The translations under genes were made by a program, and so were the position numbers. A DNA stretch of 64,000 nt from positions 1-64,000 of the forward strand of contig NZ_LOHS01000061.1 in NCBI RefSeq assembly GCF_001642995.1. Reading direction: 5' to 3'. This stretch comes from Streptomyces jeddahensis. GTDB taxonomy: Bacteria; Actinomycetota; Actinomycetes; Streptomycetales; Streptomycetaceae. Positions 41,049 through 48,759 of this stretch are shown here, one piece after another. Under the pieces are notes generated by a model. It worked only from the letters and a program-made list of their open reading frames with translations. It did no database searches and was not told where the DNA came from. How positions within the stretch are numbered: the first letter of the stretch is position 1; every line of letters starts with the position of its first letter.

Positions 41049-42728
41049 TCAGCCCTTGACGGGCTTCAGCGACGTGAGCACGAGGATCGTGCTGCCGTTG
41101 CGGTTGCCGAGAGTGGCGTACGGGTTCTTCTCGGTGGGCCAGCCGGTGAAGCGGGCGTCCGTGTACGCGCCCCACTCGGGGCCGGTGAACAGCGGCACGA
41201 CGGGCGCCTCCTCGTCGTACAGCTTCTGCAGGCCGTTCATCTGCTCGCGCTGCGACGGCTCGTCCGGGGCGGCGGCGAAGCCGTCGATGAGCTTGTCGGC
41301 CTTCTTGTCGCCGTAGCGGTGGTAGTTCTCGGTGGCCTTCTCGCCGACGGGCTTGACCATCACGGTCGACATCACACCGCGGAAGTACTCGTACGGGGTG
41401 GCGCCGTTGTTGCTCCACACGATGCCGGTGTCGAACGTGCCCTGCTCGTACGAGTTCACCACGGCCGACCAGTCAGGCGTCTTCACTGTGGCGGTGATAC
41501 CGACCTTCGCGAGGTCCTGCTTGATGATGTTGGCGACCGAGATCCAGTCGGAGGAGGCCGAGCCGACGGAGATGTCGAGCGTGAAGGGCTTGCCGTTCTT
41601 CAGCAGCCGCTTGCCGCCGCTTTCCTTGTAGCCGGCCGCGTCGAGGGCCTTCGCCGCCGCGTCGGTGTCGTACTTCGTCCAGGTGCAGGAGGCCGCGAGG
41701 GACGTGTCGCGCCACTTGTCGTAGGTGCGGGCCAGACCCGTGCAGTCGGCGGGTTCGGCGTAGCCGTTCATCGCGACCTTGGTGATCTGGTCGCGGTCGA
41801 TCGCCGTGCTGAGTGCCTTGCGCACAGCCGGGTCGTTGAAGGGGGCCTTGGTGGTGTTCAGCTGCCAGTTGATCATGGCGCCGGTGGCCGGGAACCAGTA
41901 GTGGTTGTGCTTCTTGTCCTTGGCGACGAAGGACTTCTCGATGTCCGGGATGAACGACTGCGTCCAGTCCACCTCGCCGTTGGTGAAGGCGACGTTGGCG
42001 CTGTCGTTGCCGGAGAAGGCGAGCATCCGGATGCCGGCGATCTGCTGCTTGGCCGGCTGCCAGTAGTCAGGGTTCTTGTGCAGCTCGTACGACTGGCTCT
42101 GGAACTTCTCGATCTTGGTATACGGGCCGGTGGCGACCGGGTTCGGGTTGGTGAACTTGGCAGGGTCCTTGACCTTGGACCAGATGTGCTTCGGCAGGAT
42201 GTAGTGGCCGCCGATCTCGAAGAAGGCGGGCGAGAAGGGCTTGTTGAAGGAGAACTTCACCGTGTGGGCGTCGACCGCGGTGACCTTGTCGAGGTAGTCG
42301 AAGCCGCCCAGGACCTTCTTCTGGAGCTGGAAGGTGTAGACGACGTCGTCGGCGGTGAGCGCCTGGCCGTCCGACCACTTGACACCCTCGCGCAACGTGA
42401 AGGTGAGGGACTTGCCGTCCTTGGCCTGCTCCCACTTGGCGGCGAGCCACGGTGTGTCCTTGCCGTCGGCCATGCTGTGCACCACCAGCGGCTCGTACAC
42501 CGCCTGCAGGGTCATCGGGGCGGCCTGCGGGGAGAGCGGGTTGAAGTTGCGCGTGAACGTCGCCAGGTCCTCGCGCGGGATGGTGAGCAGCTGGTTGCCG
42601 GAGGTGTCACCGGCGCCGGCGGCGCCCGAGCCGCCCGTACAGGCGGACAGGAGCAGGGTTGCGGCGGCCGTCGCGGTGACCGCTCTCAGGACGGGCCGCA
42701 GCCGCCGTGAGGGTATGGAGGGTGCCAT
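41049..42728 (-). CDS. Family 5 extracellular solute-binding lipoprotein
   Basis: The protein has 559 aa. Signal region with lipobox LLLSAC (Cys near residue 30). SBP family 5 features include QAVYEPLVVHS, EGVKWSDGQALTADDVVYTF and the late STAIDRDQITKVAMNG. Family 5 proteins usually bind peptides, opines or nickel chelates, but several (for example in Thermotoga and rhizobia) bind oligosaccharides. Linkage with two GH32 enzymes and LacI makes a fructo-oligosaccharide or sucrose ligand most likely. Confidence 0.93.
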   Translation of the reverse strand: MAPSIPSRRLRPVLRAVTATAAATLLLSACTGGSGAAGAGDTSGNQLLTIPREDLATFTRNFNPLSPQAAPMTLQAVYEPLVVHSMADGKDTPWLAAKWEQAKDGKSLTFTLREGVKWSDGQALTADDVVYTFQLQKKVLGGFDYLDKVTAVDAHTVKFSFNKPFSPAFFEIGGHYILPKHIWSKVKDPAKFTNPNPVATGPYTKIEKFQSQSYELHKNPDYWQPAKQQIAGIRMLAFSGNDSANVAFTNGEVDWTQSFIPDIEKSFVAKDKKHNHYWFPATGAMINWQLNTTKAPFNDPAVRKALSTAIDRDQITKVAMNGYAEPADCTGLARTYDKWRDTSLAASCTWTKYDTDAAAKALDAAGYKESGGKRLLKNGKPFTLDISVGSASSDWISVANIIKQDLAKVGITATVKTPDWSAVVNSYEQGTFDTGIVWSNNGATPYEYFRGVMSTVMVKPVGEKATENYHRYGDKKADKLIDGFAAAPDEPSQREQMNGLQKLYDEEAPVVPLFTGPEWGAYTDARFTGWPTEKNPYATLGNRNGSTILVLTSLKPVKG

Positions 42729-42801
42729 AATGGAGACTCTTTTCCTCTCTTCAACACAGGACGAAGACGGGGATGGGATTACTCGGCGGACTGATTCGCG
42801 G

Positions 42802-43824
42802 TCAGACCGACGAGCGTTCGAGCAGCGGGCAGTCGATCGTCACCCGGTGGGTGTCGAGCGGCTGCCCCGCTGCGAGAGCGGCGAGCATGTCGACGCCCTT
42901 GGTGCCCATGGCTTCGAAGGGCAGAGCGAGCGTCGTCAGCTTCGGCCGCAGATAGGCGGCGATGAGTTCCTGGTTGTCGAACCCCACCACGGCCACGTCG
43001 TGCGGGATGCGCAGGCCACGTTCCTTGATCGCGTCGTACGCGCCCATCGCCATCCGGTCGTTGCCGCAGAACAGCGCGGTGGGCCGGTCGGCGGCCGGGC
43101 GGTCCAGCAGTTCGCAGGCGGCGGTGTAGGCGCCGTCGGCGGTAGCCCAGCCGGGGATGACGAGGGAGGGGTCGGGGGTGATCCCGGCCTCGCGCAGGGC
43201 ACGTTCGTACCCCTCACGCCTGCCGATGGCGGCCGGGATCGCCGGATCGAGGTTGATGAACCCGACGCGGGTGTGCCCGGCGTCCAGGAGCCGGCGGGTC
43301 GCCCGGTATCCGCCCGACACCTCGTCGGGCAGGATGCACGGCAGCTCCCCTTCCGCGTCGTAGCAGTTCACGAGCACCGTCGGCACCTCGCGGGCGGCCT
43401 TCGGCAGGCTGACGGCCCGGTGCCAGGTCGTGGCGTACAGCAGCCCTTCCACGCGGTGCTCCAGCATCTGGTCGAGCGCGGCGGCCTCCTGTGCGGGGTC
43501 ACCCTCGCTCGCGGCGATCAGCAGGAACCTCCGGTCGCTCCAGGCGCGGCTCTGCGCTCCTGTGATCACCTCGGCCGCGAAGGGGCCGGTCACGATCTCG
43601 GTGATCAGCCCGAACCACCCGCTGCGGTTCGCCGCCAGGGCCCGCGCCCCGGCGTTGGGCCGGTAGCCGAGCTCGTCGATCGCCTCCAGGATCCGCCGAC
43701 GGGTCTCGTCGGGGATGGCGGCGCCGGGCTTGTCGTTGAGGACGAAGGAGACGGTGGTCCGCGAGACACCCGCACGGCGAGCCACATCGCTCATGGTCAC
43801 GCGCTGCGTCTTGTTCGTGGCCAC
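42802..43824 (-). CDS. LacI-family regulator heading the fructan operon
   Basis: The protein has 340 aa. HTH: TMSDVARRAGVSRTTVSFVLND, hinge ARALAANRSGWFGL, then an effector domain with ALFCGNDRMAMGAYDAI and TTLALPFEAMG. It is the first gene of a leftward unit (LacI, binding protein, two permeases, two ATPases, two GH32), 73 bp before the binding protein. Two palindromes 58-87 bp upstream are candidate operators, so it would control itself and the whole operon. Confidence 0.94.
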   Translation of the reverse strand: MATNKTQRVTMSDVARRAGVSRTTVSFVLNDKPGAAIPDETRRRILEAIDELGYRPNAGARALAANRSGWFGLITEIVTGPFAAEVITGAQSRAWSDRRFLLIAASEGDPAQEAAALDQMLEHRVEGLLYATTWHRAVSLPKAAREVPTVLVNCYDAEGELPCILPDEVSGGYRATRRLLDAGHTRVGFINLDPAIPAAIGRREGYERALREAGITPDPSLVIPGWATADGAYTAACELLDRPAADRPTALFCGNDRMAMGAYDAIKERGLRIPHDVAVVGFDNQELIAAYLRPKLTTLALPFEAMGTKGVDMLAALAAGQPLDTHRVTIDCPLLERSSV

Positions 43825-43881
43825 TTTCGGGTCCCTTCGGCCGTCCGGAGGCGCGACATCGCCTTCGGTTTCGCGCTTTAA

Positions 43882-43911
43882 TAACGCGCGTTAGTTCCGT
43901 GTTGCACGGAA
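43882..43911. promoter_or_regulatory. Two palindromes upstream of the fructan operon
   Basis: TAACGCGCGTTA (43882-43893) is a perfect palindrome with the central CG usual for LacI operators. One base later, TTCCGTG (43895-43901), TTG, CACGGAA (43905-43911) forms a perfect 7-bp inverted repeat. Both lie just ahead of the LacI gene start at 43824. Confidence 0.8.
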
Positions 43912-44206
43912 GTTACGTCCGACTTGAGCGGCATGTCAATACCTCGGCATGACGGCATCAGGCCACGGGCCCGGTGTCCTTCGCCGGTACGTATGCGCGG
44001 GAGCGCGGCGCAGGGTGGCCGCTCGCAGGCGGCCAGCGACCCGGCTGCCGCCCGACTGGCCGCCACCGGATTGTCCTTCAGCGCCATCGGCCACCGCCTG
44101 CGACTGTGGTGATGCCGTACCGCCCGCGCCCGTACCCGCGCCGCGAGCGAGCCCTGCATTGGCTCATCCGTCGCGGCTGCCCGGCGCCGTCGCCCCCATG
44201 CGGCGC
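43912..44206. other. 295-bp region with possible coding remnants
   Basis: No complete gene. A rightward frame ends ATGLSFSAIGHRLRLW and its TGA overlaps an ATG (44110) opening a 34-codon frame that reads MPYRPRPYPRRERALHWLIR. The stop-start coupling looks gene-like, but I recognise no family. It may be debris. Confidence 0.3.
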
Positions 44207-44419
44207 TCAGCAGTAACACCCGACGTCGGTGACTTCGAGTATGTTGCCGCGTGACATGTACTCGACCCAGCACTGCTGGCCGAACGCCGCTGCCGTCACC
44301 CCTCGCGCCGGGGCCGGGGCCTCGGCCACAGCGGCAATGATCATGATGATCTCCTTACGCGCGTCGTCCGGGACGTCCCACAACACGTCGGCGGCGCGTT
44401 GGATCAATTCCACTCGCAT
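44207..44419 (-). CDS. Small RelE-like protein, paralogue B
   Basis: The protein has 70 aa from ATG 44419. It shares with the protein at 30959-31174 the pattern RV(D/E)L, (E/D)VLxD(L/V)PDDAR, (M/I)xAVA(D/E)xP, CWV and (D/N)(V/I)LEV(L/T)DVG. It ends GCYC, giving three cysteines in all with CWV. The fold may be RelE/ParE-like, but size and lack of an adjacent antitoxin leave function open. Confidence 0.75.
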   Translation of the reverse strand: MRVELIQRAADVLWDVPDDARKEIIMIIAAVAEAPAPARGVTAAAFGQQCWVEYMSRGNILEVTDVGCYC

Positions 44420-44835
44420 TGCACACCCCTTGGCAGGAGCAGAGTGGTACGGCGGAGCACCCAGGACCCGCTGGACCTGCGGCCAACTACGACCAGAGTC
44501 GCTCGGCCTCTGTGCGCATGTACAGAGGCACAGCTGTAAAGAGGCACAGCAAAGCCCCCGGCACACGGTGCGGGGCGCACGCCTCTCTGCGGCGCCGCCG
44601 TGTCCTGAGGCCGGTGCCGGCTGCCGCCCGGGTTCCGCCGTGCAGTTGCCGAGGTGCGCGGCGGGCCCAGCACGCGCGAACGTGCACGGCTCGCCATGTC
44701 GCAGCGACGCAGCCGTGGCGAGGGCCCGAGGCCTGGTCCCAAGGTCGCTGTGGAGTTGGTTCCGTCGGCCGATGCTCGCCCCGGACATGGGGGCGAGCAT
44801 GAGGGCTGTTCGATCGAGCTGAGGCGGGAGTGCGG
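44420..44835. other. 416-bp divergent region with an 11-bp direct repeat
   Basis: No gene is supported. AGAGGCACAGC occurs at 44524-44534 and 44540-44550 (16-bp period), about 105-131 bp upstream of the leftward small gene. GGGAG at 44826-44830 serves the rightward FGE-like gene. Long open frames across this region are antisense or chance. Confidence 0.45.
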
Positions 44836-45567
44836 ATGGAACAGGTGGACTGGATCGAGGTCCCAGCCGGGCTGCTGCATCGCGGTACGCCCCTTGAGGA
44901 GGTGGCGCAGGTGGCCCACCGCTATGCCGACACCGGGGTGCCGGTGGAGTGGTACACGAAGGAAGCCCCGCGCACAGAGATCCACGTCCCGGCATTCCGG
45001 ATCGCCCGAACCCAGGTCACTGTCGGCCAGTGGATACTCTTCGCGGTGGCCACCGGCAGGCCCGTCCCGCAGGCACCGGCGGACCACCCGGTCATCGGAG
45101 TCGCCTGGGAGGCGGCAACTGCCTACTGCCGGTGGCTCGGGAAACAGCTCGGCGGCCTTGACGTGCGGCTGCCCACGGAGGACGAGTGGGAGCGCGCCGC
45201 CCGTGGCGACGACTGCCGAGAGTTCCCATGGGGTGCGCAGTACCGCACCGGCCTGGCCAATCTGGTAGACCTCGGCATCGGCACCACGATGCCGGTCGGC
45301 TCGTTCCCCGGGGGCGCGAGCCCTTTCGGTGTCCTGGACATGGCGGGCAACGCCGACGAGTGGACCTCCACCCTCTACGCCCCCTACCCAGGCGCTCCGC
45401 TCGAGGTGCCGAGCGTCGAGGACTGGGCCTTCGATCCGCACGTCACCCGAGGCGGCGCCTTCTGCCACGATCGGGATCTGGCACGGTGTGCCCGCCGGCA
45501 CGGCGCCTACATGCAAGACTTGGCGGCCATCGGCGTGGGCTTCCGCCTGGCTGCATCGGCCGAGTGA
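44836..45567 (+). CDS. SUMF1/FGE-sulfatase-domain protein
   Basis: The protein has 243 aa from ATG 44836; GGGAG stands 5 nt upstream (an in-frame GTG at 44830 is possible). Domain features: RTQVTVGQWILFAV, HPVIGVAWEAATAYCRWLG, RLPTEDEWERAARG, FGVLDMAGNADEWTS and VTRGGAFCHDRDLARCARR ending GVGFRLA. The Cys pair Cys210 and Cys218 sits where formylglycine-generating enzymes carry their copper-binding cysteines (CHDSYC, five apart), but here they are eight apart. It may modify sulfatases or belong to the wider family of hydroxylases and sulfoxide synthases. No sulfatase gene is nearby. Confidence 0.85.
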   Translation: MEQVDWIEVPAGLLHRGTPLEEVAQVAHRYADTGVPVEWYTKEAPRTEIHVPAFRIARTQVTVGQWILFAVATGRPVPQAPADHPVIGVAWEAATAYCRWLGKQLGGLDVRLPTEDEWERAARGDDCREFPWGAQYRTGLANLVDLGIGTTMPVGSFPGGASPFGVLDMAGNADEWTSTLYAPYPGAPLEVPSVEDWAFDPHVTRGGAFCHDRDLARCARRHGAYMQDLAAIGVGFRLAASAE

Positions 45568-45788
45568 GAGGGGTGCCGCGGTCCCTGGTGGTCTCGTCTG
45601 TCCACGGACAGTGGGACGTGCCGGAGATCAGCGCTTCCTCGGACTGGCCGGCCCACCCGGACGAAGCGGATGGGCCGGTCTGGGCCGTGGCCGATCTGAT
45701 ACCCGACTGCGTCAGCGCCTTTGACCCGTTCGCCCGACGGCCCACGAGTCTGCCGGTTACGGCGTTACCGCATTGCCGCCGAAGGTGA
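45564..45788 (+). CDS. Candidate 74-aa protein coupled to the FGE-like gene
   Basis: A GTG start overlaps the FGE-like TGA (GTGA). The frame has normal high-GC third positions and a non-shadow composition (HGQWDVPEISASSDWP, ADLIPDCVSAFDPFARRP), but I know no family. Its last 32 bp overlap the convergent pectate lyase gene. It could be a truncated remnant of a longer gene. Confidence 0.4.
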   Translation: MRGVPRSLVVSSVHGQWDVPEISASSDWPAHPDEADGPVWAVADLIPDCVSAFDPFARRPTSLPVTALPHCRRR

Positions 45789-47331
45789 CGACGAGGCGGC
45801 CGTCCGTGGCGAAGGACCAGCCCAGGGCTCCGCTGTAGGAGGAGCAGCGGGAGCCGTTCGTGCCGGACCAGAACTGGTTCGAGCTGTCGGCGTTCCCGAT
45901 GATCCGGTCGTTGGTCCCGCTGCTGCTGCGGCATGAGGTGTTGTTGCGGAAGACCGAGGTGCCGGCGTCGAAGTTGAAGTTGCGTTCGGTGTTGTCGATG
46001 CTGACGTTGTTCGAGATCGTCATCGTGCCCGGGTTGCTGTTGTAGGTGAACCCGTGCTTGCCGTTGTCGACGGCGAAGCTGCGCTGGACGACGTGGTTGA
46101 CCGGAACGTCCTCGCCGCCGAGCTTGTAGCCGTTGCGGTCGCCGTTGCCGGCCTGCGAGCCGTCGCTGAGGGTGCCGTTCTCGTAGGAGAGGGAGTCCTC
46201 GATGGTCACCGGGCCGATGGGGTCCTCGTCGGCGTAGGTGTACAGGTCCCAGCCGTCGTCGATGTTGTTGTGCGCGACGGCGTAGCGGAAGACGTTCCCG
46301 GTGCCGGAGGTGAGCTTCGCCGCGAAGCCGTCGGCGTCCTCACCGTCGGAGTCGGCGTTGTCGTGCGATTCGGCGCTGAGGATGAGGTTGTTGGACGGCC
46401 ACTGGCTGGTCGGGGTGGTGGAGGAGATCCGCCCGAGTTGCAGGCCCGTGTCGCGGTTGTAGCGCGTCACCGTGCGCTCGATGACGTTGTTGCTGCCGCC
46501 GACGAAGATGCCGTTGTCCCCGGCCCGCTCGACGACGATACCGTAGACATGCCAGTACGACCCCATCACCTGAAGTCCGCGGTTCGACGAACCCTCGCTC
46601 TGCGCCGAGAAGTTCAGCACCGGCTTCTCGCCCGGGTAGGCGGACAGCTTCGTTCGGGCACTCGACGTGCCGTTGTTGCCCACCGGGATGGTGACCGTCG
46701 ACGAGTAGTTGTACGTCCCTCCGCGCAGGTAGATCGTGCCGCCGGAGGAGATACGGCTGATCGCCGAGGTGAGTGTCGTGGGGGCGGACTGCGTTCCGGC
46801 CGCGCTGTCGGTTCCGTTGGGCGCCACGTATAACGCGTTGCTCGACGGCGGTGTGGTGGTGTCGCTCACCTCGACAGCGAGGTAGTCGATGTTGGGGAGG
46901 CCGGCCGAGCTGGTGGGGCTGATCCGGATGGTGTTGCTGCCCGAACTCACCGGCACCGTGAGCGTCTTCGTCGTCCACGACTCCCATGTGCTGGTGCTCT
47001 CGAACGACGCCGACGTGGCCGCCGAGCCGTTCACCGTGACGTCCGCGGGCCGAGCGGTGGTGGTTCCGTTGGCGAAGCGGACCGTCAGTGTCGCCGTGCC
47101 CGAGGCGGGCGCGTTCACCGTGAACTGTGCGTAGGCGCCGACCGCGTTGGTGCCGTTGCAGAAGCCACTGCCGGAGTAGCCGGCCCAGTCGGAGTCGATG
47201 GTGCCGGTGCAGACCGCCGGTGAGTTCTCGGCCTCGTAACGGGTGCTTGCGGCCTGCGCCGTGGTGCCGGACAGCGCGACGAGTGTGCCGGCCAGGAGGC
47301 TGACGCAGGCGATGACGGGTCTCGGTTGCAT
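45757..47331 (-). CDS. Secreted PL9-type pectate lyase with N-terminal CBM
   Basis: The protein has 524 aa from ATG 47331 (TGGAGAA upstream). Signal peptide 1-27 ends TTAQA. Residues 28-155 form a CBM6/35-like sugar-binding module (TRYEAENSPAV to IDYLAVEV). After a Thr/Pro/Ser linker, a right-handed beta-helix contains ALYVAPNGTDSAAGT and the PL9-like core DADGFAAKL, HNNIDDGWDLYTY and GNGDRNGYKLGG. PL9 enzymes use a Lys base and Asp-bound calcium, consistent with the DGFAAKL and DDGWDLY segments. It should degrade pectate outside the cell. A LacI-type palindrome lies about 235 bp upstream. Confidence 0.9.
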   Translation of the reverse strand: MQPRPVIACVSLLAGTLVALSGTTAQAASTRYEAENSPAVCTGTIDSDWAGYSGSGFCNGTNAVGAYAQFTVNAPASGTATLTVRFANGTTTARPADVTVNGSAATSASFESTSTWESWTTKTLTVPVSSGSNTIRISPTSSAGLPNIDYLAVEVSDTTTPPSSNALYVAPNGTDSAAGTQSAPTTLTSAISRISSGGTIYLRGGTYNYSSTVTIPVGNNGTSSARTKLSAYPGEKPVLNFSAQSEGSSNRGLQVMGSYWHVYGIVVERAGDNGIFVGGSNNVIERTVTRYNRDTGLQLGRISSTTPTSQWPSNNLILSAESHDNADSDGEDADGFAAKLTSGTGNVFRYAVAHNNIDDGWDLYTYADEDPIGPVTIEDSLSYENGTLSDGSQAGNGDRNGYKLGGEDVPVNHVVQRSFAVDNGKHGFTYNSNPGTMTISNNVSIDNTERNFNFDAGTSVFRNNTSCRSSSGTNDRIIGNADSSNQFWSGTNGSRCSSYSGALGWSFATDGRLVVTFGGNAVTP

Positions 47332-47822
47332 CGTTTTTCTCCAGGGGGTTGGGGGGTTGGGTTGTCTGACCAGGGGTTCGGTGAACGGCTCTTCCGTGCC
47401 CTCTTCCCAGAGGTGACAGCGCGGGGGCGATCGGGCCTGGCGCCTGGAGAGCAGATGCATGGGGCTGACCCCTTTCAGCGGCGGCTCCAGCTGCGACGTC
47501 CGGCCGGTTCGACGACATGAACGGCGGGACAGTCGGACATCGCAGCCGAGGGATGGGGATCGGGAAAGCGCTTTCTCGGGACCGTAGGGGCCTTGCTGTG
47601 AACGCGTCAATAGACTCGTACTTGATTCTTATTCACGGACATGAACGACGGTTGGGATGGGTGGATCGTCGTCGCGTTGGGTCAGGCTCGGGGCGGGCGG
47701 CGGGTCGCCGCCGGGGCGAACTGGTACGGCGGCCGGGTCGGCTGCTGCTAATCCAGGCCGCCTGTCAGTGGCCGCGCTATTCTGCGCAGGTCCGACCAAT
47801 TGCCCCGTTCCGGGAGATTCTC
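47332..47822. other. 491-bp divergent region of pectate lyase and VOC genes
   Basis: No gene is supported. It contains the GAAAGCGCTTTC palindrome (listed separately). The pectate lyase may have a 5' leader of more than 200 nt if its promoter lies near the palindrome. The stretch 47600-47640 is comparatively A/T-rich and could hold promoter elements. Confidence 0.45.
47564..47575. promoter_or_regulatory. LacI-type operator GAAAGCGCTTTC
   Basis: A perfect 12-bp palindrome with central CG, in the context CGGGAAAGCGCTTTCTCGG. It resembles operators of LacI-family sugar regulators. It lies between the divergent pectate lyase and VOC genes; no LacI gene is adjacent, so a regulator encoded elsewhere is implied. 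Confidence 0.75.
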
Positions 47823-48236
47823 ATGGTCTCGCGACTCAACCCGTATCTCAGCTTCGGCGGCGATGCCCGGCAGGCGATGGAGTTCTACAAGGAGGTGTTC
47901 GGCGGCACGCTGACGCTCAACACCTTCGGCGAGTACGGCCAGCAGGGCACGCCGGAGGCCGACAAGATCATGCACGCCATGCTGGAGACCCCCAGCGGCT
48001 TCACCCTGATGGGCGCCGACACCCCACCGGGCATGGAGCGCACAGCGGGCAACAACTTCTCGGTGAGTCTCAGCGGTGACGGCGACGCCGAGCTGCGCGG
48101 CTACTGGGAGAAGCTGTCCGCCGGCGGCTCTGTGTCCGTTCCGCTGGAGAAGCAGATGTGGGGCGACGTGTTCGGCATGTGCACGGACCGCTTCGGCGTC
48201 CCCTGGATGGTCGACATCATCCAACCACGGACCTGA
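47823..48236 (+). CDS. VOC-family protein (PhnB-like)
   Basis: The protein has 137 aa from ATG 47823. It opens LNPYLSFGGDARQAMEFYKE, the hallmark of the PhnB/3-demethylubiquinone-methyltransferase-like VOC group, and ends MCTDRFGVPWMVDI. These paired beta-alpha-beta-beta-beta proteins are dimers of unknown or varied function (metal-dependent enzymes or resistance proteins). No operon partner is evident. Confidence 0.9.
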   Translation: MVSRLNPYLSFGGDARQAMEFYKEVFGGTLTLNTFGEYGQQGTPEADKIMHAMLETPSGFTLMGADTPPGMERTAGNNFSVSLSGDGDAELRGYWEKLSAGGSVSVPLEKQMWGDVFGMCTDRFGVPWMVDIIQPRT

Positions 48237-48759
48237 ATGAAGCCATCCGCGGTGACCCGGTCGGCTGATGCCGCATCAGGCGACGTCCGCTCTGCCGTGG
48301 CGGAAGCGTTGCGGCCGGATGGCGATCTCCGACCGGCGCATGGGGGGCGATGCATGGACCAGCAGGTGAGCCTGGTGACCTTGGGCGTCCAGGACTTCCG
48401 CGTACAGCAGCGATGTACCTACCAGTCGGCCGCACCCCGATCGCGCCGCGTCCCGCAGTGACATCCGTCTTCTGGCCGGCGGTGGGCACGGTGAGGTAGT
48501 CGGTGTAGCCGGTTTGCCGCCGACCCTCGGGTCCGGCGAAGCCGACGTCGACGGCCCTTGCGAGCGGTGGCGAAGTCGGTCATCGTGGCGCGGATGTCCT
48601 CGGCGGTCAGCTCTCGGGGGCCACGGGCTCCTGTCGCCCGGTGTGCGGCGGAGAGGCCGAGGAGGAGTCGGAGCCGGTTCCGGCTGAGGCGCGCTGTTCT
48701 TCGGGGCCTGCTCCGGTGCAGTACGGCACCGGAGCAGAACCCGCCCGACGTACGTCAGG
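48237..48759. other. 523-bp region of degenerate coding traces
   Basis: No intact gene. Besides the possible VOC relic, the leftward strand around 48480-48620 reads ELTAEDIRATMTDFATA in one frame and, shifted by one base, VDVGFAGPEGRRQTGYTDYL in another, suggesting a frameshifted remnant of one protein. I cannot name the family. Confidence 0.4.
48354..48461 (+). pseudogene. Possible relic of a VOC/glyoxalase gene start
   Basis: ATG 48354 opens MDQQVSLVTLGVQDFRV, which resembles the usual start of VOC proteins (VSLVTLGVxDLxR), then loses similarity and stops after 35 codons. It lies 120 bp behind an intact VOC gene. Confidence 0.35.
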
